A DNA stretch of 64,000 nt, taken from assembly GCF_004337985.1 (NCBI RefSeq), contig NC_043742.1:5011259-5075258 (forward strand). Reading direction: 5' to 3'. Below the pieces are notes generated by a model. That model was not told the DNA's origin. It searched no databases and was given only the letters and a program-made list of their open reading frames with translations. This document shows, in pieces, positions 12,361 to 22,471 of this stretch. Within the stretch, counting starts at the first letter, position 1. Every line of letters starts with the position of its first letter. Both the position numbers and the translations under genes were made by a program. This DNA comes from Pyricularia pennisetigena. Lineage: Eukaryota; Ascomycota; Sordariomycetes; Magnaporthales; Pyriculariaceae.

Positions 12361-14479
12361 CGAAAGCTGGGAGATGACAAATGAAACTTATCGAGGCCCA
12401 GGAAGAGAAGCGGGAGACACGTTCTGTTAGGGTTTTGTACACACGAGCATGTGCAGTCGCAAAAAAGAAATGTGTGGTGACACAGCTATGCTTGCAGCTG
12501 TTTCTGAAAGGAAATGGAAAGAGGCCAAATTGGGTTGTGATTCGATAACGATGACGATGATCTGCTGCTGATAGAAAGCGGGACGAAGGGGATGCGACAG
12601 TCTGTCGACAACTTTGTGGGAATAGCGAGGAAATCAAGCTTCCCCAGTAAAGCCCCAACCACCTTGAAATGTAGTGCAGCCCATCACTATTTTTTGAGCT
12701 GTGTAGTGGAGGCCTCGGGAGCCGAATCTACCGGATTTCCAAAAAAAAAAGGGTACTCAAGCCCAAGAGTCGATGGTGACACCAAGATACTGAACGAGAT
12801 TCGGAGCTAGGGCCGAAGAGCAGCAGGCCGCCTAGACTTGCTATAGTTTTGCTTGATCTATGTGGCCCCCATGCCAGTGAAGGTGATCAAGGTACCACCT
12901 AATTTTTGATAGTCCCAGGCAGGTCGGTGCCTGAAAGGCTTGCAGGTTGCTGTTTGCCAATCAGCTGTAGGGTATTACTCCGCTGGAGTTTGCGAACTGA
13001 TAGGGACTGTGGTGGAGTTTGGGTACCAGACAGGGTGCAGTCACGGACCAGGTACTCCAGGCTAGGGGGCCACAACTGCATTGAAACTCCTGCACCCGAA
13101 TAAAGGTGCTTTCAGCTCTGAAAGCACGAGAGGCCAAACACGGTAAGATAACGTTGGGTAGGCAGGTGGTACAGTACCGATGGGTAGAAAAAGAAGACGA
13201 GTACTCATCCTCGACACGCCGGTGCCGCTCCTTCGTTGGCCAAGCTCCAGTTGGATGGTTGCACAGGTCACAATAGGTCTTTTTGACAAGGCAAACTTGC
13301 GAGATGGGGTCAATATCGCCATCAGAAGCGCGCATTCCTTGATTGCCTGTTTAGCGCGCTCGCCAGAGGGGTGGCGGTAGTATTTTGATGCTGACAAGAA
13401 GCAAAAAGGAAAAGCTCCGTGTTTGGGCTAGAAGATGGTGGGTAGGGTGGAGTAAGGTGAGCTGAGGTGACACGACATGGCCAAAATTGCACTGACGGGC
13501 TAGAGTTCCTTGAAGGGTTACATACGAGGACCGGACAATACCTCGTAAACATCGTAAGGACAATGGGTGGATGGAGTTCCAAAGTTGAGCTCGCCGTGGC
13601 TGGCACACACAAAGGAACATAAAATAAACACAGGGCATGCGCCCCAGGTGCCGGCGGCAGTGCAATGTGGCAATCAGGCAGAACGGGAGGATTTCGGTCT
13701 CGACACCACACTCTTTCTTCTTACGCGATTTCATTTAAGAGGCAGGTACGAGTGATCGATGAGCGTATAGGAATTGTCCAAATACGTCACGTACCTGCCC
13801 AAGATAGGGAGGCGGGCAGGTAACTACATTGAATTAATAAGCTAATGTGGCGTCGTCAGTCATTTAGCAGGATGCCAGACAGAAGTAAGATATTCTAAGT
13901 AAATCGAGTACCTAAGCCATCCCGTCCGTGTTCATACGTACGTGCTCGTTTGTATCATGGCTACAAATGCTAAAGCCCATATATGACAGGAATTTAGCAC
14001 GCGTGTTTGAGGCACCTGGAGGGAGGACAAACGCAGGGAGTCAAGAGGGTAGTTAAGGGTTTGGGTTACCAGTTAATTTTAACTCAGTGGACCTTGATGC
14101 TCCTCAGTCTAGGCTGCTCTATCACCACTCACACGTACCTGATTGCTACCACGGCGCGATCGCGTTCCTTCGATTTTTTTTTTTTTTTTTTTTTTTTTTT
14201 GTTCCTGGTTGCATTGCTGCAACAACCACAGTCGGCCGTATGTAAAAACACTTGCTTCAATACGTCTGAGACTTTCACAGTCGAAAAGGACATATCCGCA
14301 ATTTTCCCCTTCTTTTCTAATTTGCTGTCAAATTGTCTGCAGCTCAACTTGTTTACTCGATTATATCTACTTCGACACCAGTAGCAGAGACGCGTGCCAT
14401 TGTGAGGGTATATTTGTTGCTTGTGAATTGTCACGCTTCTCCCAGACAAACCCAAATAACTGGCTGCCTGCTCCTCAGC
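12361..14479. other. Intergenic region upstream of mis6
   Basis: No gene can be supported. Short ORFs on both strands are uneven in composition and match nothing known. It includes a T27 tract at 14174-14200, about 280 nt before the mis6 start codon. Confidence 0.55.
14174..14200. repeat. Poly(T) tract, 27 nt
   Basis: An uninterrupted T run on the plus strand, in the presumed promoter of the mis6 gene. Confidence 0.95.
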
Positions 14480-17062
14480 ATGGATGGCCAACAGGGAGAT
14501 GACAATTTGCAGGATCTGGTACAGGATCTGGTTACCGGTGAGTTTCTTCTGCAGTAGATATCATTTGCAAACGCATCAATTTGCCCTGCATCCGGGCATC
14601 GCCGAATTCCGGTCCCATGAATTGACAGGCTAATACACCCTCTCGTCATTGCCAACGCCACAGCGTCCAAGATCCCGGCCAAACGTCGAGGTTTGCCGAT
14701 CAAGCCTACGGTTGAGCGGCTTACTTTACTGTCTTATGACAGGGGTGCTCTGCCGGATGAGCTCCAGGCTCTGGTTGAGTTGATCACCACTCCGAACCAT
14801 CTGGATCAGGCATCTCTGGGTGCAATTGTCAGAAATCTCTATCCCATTGGCAAGGTACCCGACCAGGTAGTCTTCAGCATTGTAGGAGCACTGGGTCATG
14901 GCCAACTCAGGCCATCCTTGACTATCCAATCGCTGCTGTTGAGATGGCTGATAATGGTCTATCATTTCCTCGAAAGCCGAGAGGTCCTGTCCAAGTGCTA
15001 CTCCGTGCTATTCAACCTACTTGATACTGCAACCATCAGGTGAGACAGCGAATCGGCGGTCTAGAGAGGAAATTCTGGCTAACGACATCCACAGGCCCCA
15101 ACTATGCCACGTTCTTGCATTAGCAACGCGTCGCAAACATGTCAGACCTTACCGGATACAATCGATGTGCGTACCTATGGTTGTTTCATACGTAAAGCTC
15201 AGGATCACAAACTGCAAGAATGTGAACTTATACTAATTTACAAGCAGTCTTGACTTGTCCCGCCAAACAGGCCACGATCCATCCCTTGTGGGTCTCCTGA
15301 GGGTTTATAAGAACTACTACCCTGATGTCATCGTTGGTGATGCAACCAGGGGCAAAGCATCGCCGTTCAAGGTGAATTAAAGCCTCGACTATGGATGTAG
15401 TCATTCCCCAACGGCGCTAACCTGGTGTGATCATGTAGTATCCTGATACCGAATGGCGCAAACGTCTTGAAGAGATTCAAATAGCACATCACCGTCAGCG
15501 CAAAGTGCGTGACTTGGCGGACAGCGCCACTCGAGATGGGTTTAGTGTCAAACATCGCTTCGGAGTTCAAGGGGGCCTACTACCTTCTGTACAAACTTCT
15601 CATGCAAATGAAGAGTCTGTAACACTGGATGAGATTGACAGTGCCTCCCAATTTGTCAGGCATCTTGAAAAGATTGAGCTGCCAAACCAGCTCGTAGCTG
15701 TCATGGCAGACCCCTTACTTCAGAAGCTCTTGTTGCTCCGGCCAGATGCCGGTGCAGACGCACGTATAGCCGACTGGCTAGAGGCATGCATTAGTGATGC
15801 CGAGGAGAGTGCTTTTGTCGACGGTGGTAGTGCGCTACTTGATATTCTGGAAGTGGTCCGGGACCACGCCGATCATACTAAAGTATGTACCAAACCGCAC
15901 ACCGTTGCCGTGGAAAGACAGAAGCTCGAAAACTGACCTAAGAAACTCGAACATCCAGCTACTCCATCCAATCTACGACGACCTGATGCGCAAAATATAT
16001 CCAGTCTGGAACGGTAAGGATAGGATAGACATGGTGTTGGCCACCCTCACATATGTCCCAGTTCAGTCTTTTGGCCAGTTGCACGAGAGGCATCTCACGT
16101 TTGTGGAGAACAAGATTGCGAACAGCTCGTCGGAATCCCAAACTCTGCTCCTTGACTTCTATAATACTCTACTTCAGCGCTGGGCCGTTTCAATGCTCTC
16201 GAGGGACGCCGGAGCCCCGGTCACTAAGGGTGCGCCAGGGGCTATTGCAGCCCTTGTCGCCCATGTCGGCCAGCTCAGTGCAACTTTACTCCAGACAAAT
16301 CCGACTGTAGCTTCATGCGTCTCGATTCTCTCCTTTTACGACCAGGTGGCGAGGCTGTTTGCTCGACCTCAACTCATGGAGCATATTCCCATCACAGCTC
16401 CCGGCCCATCGCTGATTTACAATCTGACCTTCTCGGATTCTCCTGCCATATTATCCACCCTCTGCGACGTTCTCGCATGCTACAAGCGTGGCCTTGAAGT
16501 TGCAACGGCTGCGGTCGGCGCCAGCCAAAGGCGCAAGGTCACCCGCCAAGAGCGAGAACAAGTTCTGGTGTTCAACAGCTTCTTCATGGATATTTGCAAC
16601 CTCGTCTGGCGCGGCCGTGCCTTCGAAAAGCAAGGCGACAACGCGCGTGGATGTATGCTGGAAGACGATGTCATCGCGACGCTGGAAGACTGGGCCGCCA
16701 GTCAGGAGGGTGGAGATAGAAAGGCGTTGAGGAACATGTATGGAATCAGCCGTGCTCCGGTGCTGTGCTCTCTGTCAGCCGAGTTCTTCCGGGGCCTAGA
16801 GGAGGCCGAGCTGATCGCCGCTGGCGTGAGCAACAGTGAGCCGGTCCTGCTGGTAAGGCACGCTGGGCCCGTCTCTCAGCAAAGCCTTGCTCAACTCAAA
16901 CGGGATGGAGGTTTGGACGTCTCTTGGCAGGAGTATCGATTAGGGCTTTTGAATGAGCTGGGAAGGCAGGGGCTCGGGGGCTTGCCTGCGCTCCTGTTTC
17001 AAGCCATCAAAAGCCTCGGACAACAAGCTGCAAGCCAAAGTCAAAATCAAGACGTCTCATAG
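14480..17062 (+). CDS. mis6: Mis6/CENP-I-family inner kinetochore protein
   Basis: Mis6 (CENP-I, yeast Ctf3) is a constitutive inner-kinetochore subunit (CCAN) that helps load CENP-A and connects it to the outer kinetochore. Six exons (14480-14537, 14664-15039, 15095-15166, 15248-15371, 15439-15882, 15959-17062) give 725 residues, normal for the family. The all-helical sequence starts with a short acidic N terminus and then PTVERLTLLSYDRGALPDE. It continues with SLLLRWLIMVYHFLES, LRVYKNYYPDVIVG and PDTEWRKRLEEIQ, which match the conserved N-terminal part of the Mis6 domain. The first exon is only 58 nt, with a GTGAGT donor; the start fits a compact N terminus and frame sums. The gene converges on the CAF16-like gene, whose stop codon is 455 bp away. 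Confidence 0.88.
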
Positions 17063-17517
17063 GGATACGTCCAGTCTACGCATCGTCTTTCTGCTTTGGG
17101 ATCTCTGGTTTGTGAATATTTCTCATGTATTTTTGGGCGCATTACAGCGCCTGTCTGGCTATCCATATTGTTGAAATGACGACGCTTGGACTGCACGTTA
17201 AAGTGCAAGTAATACCACAACGCCGTCCCAGATGCATCCATGTCTTTTTTTTTGTCTATCCCGATGAGGGGGTTCTCTGTACTGCAAGTATCACCCACAA
17301 GCCCAGTCATATGAGCGAATGCTCTCTGTGCGATGTTGAACGCCTTCCCGCCAATGAAACAAAACAAAACAAAACAAAAAGAAAAGCGAGAGAAAAAAAA
17401 AGGCAATGAAACTAAGAGAATCTCAAATTCGGAGGAAAGTAGTGCAGCCCAACGCAGACAAAGAGTCGGCAGAAGCACCGCAACTGTGATGCTCCGTCCC
17501 AAGCATCAAGCGAAACC
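17063..17517. other. Intergenic between convergent stop codons
   Basis: 455 bp shared by the 3' ends of mis6 and the CAF16-like gene. It contains an AAAAC-rich repeat near 17358-17380. No gene is seen, and overlapping 3' UTRs are likely. Confidence 0.6.
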
Positions 17518-18519
17518 TTACTGTCCCTTGGGCGGCGCCTTGGGCTCGTATCCGTATCCGCCGAGCTCGATGCCGCCGGCGCCATACGACTTGCCCTCGG
17601 GGCCCCTCCTATGCTGGCTCCTGGGGCCGCGGTCCTTGAGGTCCTCCCTCAGCCAGCCCAAGACCAGGTGGCCGAGCTGGCTGTTGCCGTCCTTGGAGGC
17701 GCCCTGGGCCTCGAGAAAGTCGGCGGCGGGACCCCACTCCTTGACGGTGCCGAGGTGCATGTGCACCAGGTGGGTGGGCCAGGCGTGCAGGTTGTCGAGG
17801 ATGTGGGTGGCGTAGACGACGGTGGCGTCGCGGGACTCGGTCTCGCGCTTGAGCCAGTCGAGGAAGCCCGAGCGCGACAGCACGTCGAGGTCGACCGTGA
17901 TCTCGTCGAGCAGCAGCACCGTCCACGGCCGCACGAGGCCCATGGCCAGCTGCACGCGCCGCCGCTCGCCGTCCGACACGGCGTGCATGCGCCACGACGT
18001 GTCGATGTCCAGCACCTCGACCAGCTCGTCGCGCCGCGCGGGGTATGCGTCCCCGCCGACCGACCGCAGCAGCTCGTCGACCCCAATGTCGGTGCGCACG
18101 ATCGGGTTCAGCACCCACTCCAGCCCCAGGTACGTCACGCCCTCGAGGCCCTCGGAGAAGGGGTCCACGCCGCCCACGGTGATGGCGCCGCGTGGGGAGA
18201 GGCGCTTGCCTGCCAGAAGGCGGAGGAGTCTGTGTTGGTGTATGAGTTAATATTTTTTTTTTTTTTTTTTTTTTTCTTGCCATCTTTCATGTGACTCGAC
18301 ATCTGACCAAAAGTGACTCATGGTCGAATTAGTGTCAGCGTCGGAGAGGAAGACCTACGTCGTCTTGCCGGCTCCATTGGCGCCGATGAGGCAGGTCCGA
18401 CTTCGGGCGGGCAGCGAAAGATTGATGTTGCTAATTCCGGTGCTCCGGTCCGGGAAGCTGTACGTCAAGTCTTTGACCTCGAGTGAAGGGGATCTTGGCG
18501 TGGGGCCTCCGTCCGCCAT
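17518..18519 (-). CDS. caf16: Soluble ABC ATPase, CAF16 type
   Basis: CAF16 is a single-NBD ABC protein without membrane segments; in yeast it associates with the CCR4-NOT/Mediator machinery. Two exons (18519-18359 and 18229-17518) are joined by a 129-nt intron holding a T23 run on the plus strand. The model gives 290 residues, close to the yeast protein. Walker A GANGAGKTT is at 46-54 (the intron splits this motif), the signature VSDGERRRVQL at about 138-148, and Walker B VLLLDEITVDLDV at about 158-170. The H-loop appears as VVYATHILD. The signature reads SDGER rather than the canonical LSGGQ, as in CAF16. The C-terminal tail is Gly/Pro-rich. A transporter NBD is unlikely given no TM domain and the typical EITVDLDV motif. 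Confidence 0.88.
18253..18275. repeat. Poly(T) tract inside the CAF16-like intron
   Basis: T23 on the plus strand, which is A23 in the sense of the gene. It lies within the intron at 18230-18358. Confidence 0.95.
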
Positions 18520-19055
18520 TTTTCGTTGTCGTCGTGAAGACGAGGAACACACCAACAGAGATGCGGGGCTGACGTTGAAGAACAATGTCACCAACTACCT
18601 GGCAGTTGGGTAATGACTTGGTCTAGCTGAAAGCAGTACTTGTCTAGCTCTATTCTAAACTCATCGGTGACGCAACTATCAGATCCGTGGGTTGGATGAT
18701 GGAAAGAAGTCAAATATGTCATGATCCGTTACAAATCGATAATTATACGGGAGAGCAGGACTCGGATGTGGGGTGAACCGTCAAAGTAGCCCAGAACGTA
18801 TATACGATTAACCCCGAATGCTCTCTCACTATTGTGACATACATTGCAATCGAGAAAATCATGCATCTACATTACTCGCTGATATGCCGACAAGTCGATT
18901 ATTTGTATTCAAGTCATAATGTTTCCTTATCAATGCCTTTTCACTCTTTTCACCTTAATTTTGATAGCCATGATTACTCTAAACCCTAGAAGGCAGCGAG
19001 CAACTCAGTCCACAAAGACCTATATAATTTGTAGAGAAGTGGGATACCAATTGAG
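18520..19055. other. Intergenic between the CAF16-like gene and the NDR kinase
   Basis: 536 bp, AT-rich, holding the CAF16-like promoter and the kinase 3' region. It contains an AAACCCTAG element near 18982. No gene is seen. Confidence 0.55.
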
Positions 19056-20779
19056 TCACTGGAAATTATTCTCAAATCGCTTAAAGGTATAGCCGATGAA
19101 AGGCAATGTCATCTCTGGTGGCTCGAAGCCACCAGTTGCACTGGTCAGCTCAGCTGCGGCCCTGGCAGCCTCAAGCTGGATTGCATTGTTCGCAAGCTCT
19201 TCTTCCGATGGAAAATATGCCGTGTCTGTCTCTGACGATAAGTGCGGTTCGAAAGGCGCACGTATGCGTCTTAGTGAGGTGAAATCCACGCCCGCGAAGA
19301 ACGGGTGAGCCTTGATCTCCTCAGCACCGATGCGGCCGAGCCGGTTTTCCGCCTCACACATCAGGCTAGCAGAAAGAAATGCACGAGAAAATATCAGTAT
19401 GGCTCCAGGGAAAAAGCCGGGTGCTCACGGCGGGAAAAAAACTGTACCTTCTAATGAGATTCTCGGCGTTGTATGTCAGTTGGAAATCCTCTGGGAAGTA
19501 CAAGAAGTCCCTCCAGTTTACAATCTTGCGGTAGGCGTCTGTAGCATCTTCGGAGCAAAAAGGGGCCCAACCAATCAAGCATTCGTACATAATGGCGCCG
19601 AGAGACCACCAGTCGATCGAGAAGGAATATCCCAAGCCCATTACGAGCTCTGGCGCTATATAATCCGGCGTTCCTACGGCCGAAAACGCCATGGTGCGGC
19701 GTGACCGCCTCCACTCGTTGATCTGGTCTCTGTTGCTAACAGTCATGTTGATCTGATCAATGTTGACAGAGTCCCGGTGGCGATGCTCGCTAGGTTTTGG
19801 CAATTCGGGAGCTTTTAGCAGTCGCTGGTAGTAGTTGGTATCGTGTAGCTTGCGAAAGCCCGTTGACAGTCCAAAATCCGTGAGCTTGATGTGGCCATGG
19901 CGATCAAGAAGTATGTTGTCTGGCTTGATGTCGCGATGGATGAAGCCGAGACGGTGCACCGCCTCGATGGCCTCGATCACCTCGGCCATATAAAACCGGG
20001 TAATATCTTCGCTGAATACTTGGTATTTGATGAGCATAGTCATCAAATCGCCGCCAGGTAGGAACTCCATCAGCATATACAAAAAGTTGGAGTCCTGGAA
20101 CGTCGTGTACAACTTCACTACCCAGGGGCTGTCGGATTCGGCGAGTATATCCCTCTCTGCGCGTACTCTTGCCGCTTGGAGTTGGGCGATGGTTTGGCTC
20201 TTTAGCAGTGATTTGAGCGCAAATACTTTGCCTGTTTGTTTGCGTCGCACCAACCTCACCTCTCCAAAGGCTCCCCTTCCGATCAACTTGATCGTGTCAT
20301 AATCATCTGGTCGGTTCGGCGTACGGAGAAAGCGAAGATATTGTGCTTCCAGCTTGCCAGCATTCGACTTTTGTTCTCTCGACCAATAGTCAGTCATTAG
20401 CTGCTTTCTGCATGAGGTGACGGATGGTTCTCCCGTATGTTGATCAGGTACGTGGTACCAAAGGACCTTACCCATAGCTGCTGCGTCTGGCTTTTTGAGT
20501 AACTCGGCGAGTTTGCAGCGAGGTCCAGTTTCTTGTTTAGGAGTTCTTGCCTGGGTGCCAACAGAATAAGACAGTGCTCGTAGTTTTTGCGCAGGTAAAG
20601 GTCGCATTTGTCCTTGATCATCAAAGTGCAAACCTTGTGTGCCGCTCCCGTGCCCTTTTCACGCCGTCCTTGAAGAATTCAGCAGCTAACTGTCTGCACC
20701 TCGTCTGGCTTTGCTCTGCCCTTGCACTGTACAAAGAGGGCTGCCGCTCGACTGCTGCTTCGAACGACAGCGTCTCCAT
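19056..20779 (-). CDS. NDR/LATS-family AGC kinase, COT-1/Orb6-like, short N terminus
   Basis: NDR kinases of this branch control polarised hyphal growth and septation with a MOB co-activator. Three exons (20779-20634, 20407-19448, 19365-19056) give 471 residues. The N-terminal MOB-binding tail reads [20 protein letters not shown]. Kinase landmarks are IGRGAFGEV (92-99), Lys114 in FALKSL, HRD at 206-208, DFG at 226-228 and the activation-segment Ser291 in [14 protein letters not shown]. The NDR insert is [17 protein letters not shown], and the hydrophobic-motif Thr462 lies in FIGYTFKRF. The first intron is 226 nt (GTTTGC donor, CAG acceptor, phase 2) and restores a natural tail-to-kinase join. 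Neurospora COT-1 has a much longer Gln/Pro-rich N terminus; here only about 25 residues precede the tail. It could be a second, divergent NDR gene rather than the cot-1 orthologue. Confidence 0.85.
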
Positions 20780-22471
20780 CTCATGAGCAATGGATAAAAC
20801 GATGTGGAAAGTGGGTTAATGATACAAAAAGATGATTGGTATCATCAGTAAGCCTTTGCGAGAAGAGGAAGGATAAAAACAAAACAAGCGATTCGCTTCA
20901 TTTCAATGGGATTGATCAAAAAAATAAAAAAATAAAATAAAAAAATAAATAAAAAAAAGCCATATCTTGAACGGCATCAATTCAATGGCGTGGGCGTTTG
21001 AGCCACTCGCTCGCAACTCCGCCTATTCGCAGCAGCCAGATCAATGCCTACCAACAATTGAGACCAGGAGACACTTGTCTGCAGGGTTGAGCTCAACGTG
21101 CGTACAGTCTAGGATTAACCCTGGGGACGGCAAAAGCCAGCTCAGGTTCTGGGCCCATGGTGGGACACGATTTCAATGTGTCGTAAGTCGTCACACGGTG
21201 CCGGATCAAGCCCAGAGACCGCCGAGCGATTGTAGAAGAGTTGTGCAGATAATTGTCTGCAGCCGACTGACGTGGCGTTGAAGAGATCACACACTTGTGC
21301 GCGAGACTTAACAAAGACCCAAAGAAACCATGATGAGTAAATCAACCCGAACTTCTTAGGCAAAACAATGATAACAACCCGAGACAGAAAGCTACCGAGG
21401 TTGGTACAGAGTTAGCATTGTTGAGTGCATGCTTGTCTCCCGGTTTCTTTTCGGCTTGAAATAAGGTGGTTTGGCCCTCGAGGACCTGACCGATCACTGG
21501 AGAGACTAAGGGCGAACCTAAGATGCCCCCAAGAAGAAATGGCTTTTACAGGTTAGGTAAGGTTTCTAACCGAGGTGGAGAAATAACCCCTGGTGATTGT
21601 CGGTGACTGGTTCACCTACCTAGCGGCTAGCATATAGGTACAGTAGGCATTACCCAACTTGCATTGCGTTGTTTGTCCTATCAAATTATGAAGGTAGTTA
21701 AATTACCTGCGTCTAGTTCAACGGCATACATCCTTCAGTCTCAAGTACATGTAAGTCCATAGATATAGAGGTGTCAATATCGAGGGTTGCTGTCAAATTT
21801 GCAGGGACCCCCAGCTACTCACAGCCCAAAACCTTTGGGGGAAGGGGAGGGGTGAAACATGATTTCCAATTGCAGTGAGCTTTAGTCAACCGTTGTTGCC
21901 TCAGGCCTCAGTACAGCTGGTCATCCGGTACAAAGTAGGTACATCTCGCCAGGGCTAGTACGTCACTTGCACTCTGCACCGGCGCGTGCGCAGTGGAACC
22001 GCCGGAATCGTGGGTCAAGCATGCCATTACGGAGTAATCAAGCTCTAACTTTCATGTACAGGTAAGTACAGGCCCAGTTTGGATGTACTCAAATGGCCCT
22101 CTTGCTTGCCTTGATTACAGTGGCCCAGGTACTGTAAAAGTACGCGAGGTACCTACAACAAACCCCCCCAGTGCAAGTGTGATTGATTTCTCCTCTATGA
22201 TGGATACTAGTCTAGCTGGAGCGAAAGCCGAACCCCAACAACCCCAGTCTAGTGAGCTTTCGACAACGACCTTATCTTGACCAACCAACTCCATACTACT
22301 CAATAGACTCGGCTTTACAATCATGCTTTCAGTTTGCTACCAGGAACACCATCAGTAGCCAACCTTCCAGCCTGGACTGCCATCGAATCTGATTTGAATC
22401 CAATCGGGGAGACCAACGTGCAATCAGTCAGCTAGTCAGTCAGTCAGTCACGTTGCAGTCAACGAACGTGT
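20780..22471. other. Divergent intergenic region between NDR kinase and gid7
   Basis: Contains an A/T-rich AAATA tract at about 20919-20960, several GTACCTA-like short motifs and a CAGT tandem at 22424-22450. No gene can be supported. It presumably carries both promoters. Confidence 0.55.
22424..22450. repeat. (CAGT)n short tandem repeat
   Basis: Tandem CAGT units with one interruption (GCTAGT), immediately upstream of the possible gid7 start codon at 22472. Confidence 0.85.

Noticed and set aside
13062..13734. Several 100-130-codon ORFs on both strands upstream of mis6
   Set aside because: Overlapping, inconsistent, without family signal.
17609..18294. Long plus- and minus-strand open frames rich in Arg/Ala/Val over the CAF16-like gene
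   Set aside because: Shadows of the GC-rich exon; the true frame carries the ABC motifs.
20408..20633. Open frame reading [18 protein letters not shown] on minus within the kinase gene
   Set aside because: It lies inside the inferred first intron; splicing it out gives an exact in-frame join to the kinase, whereas including it introduces a frame conflict.
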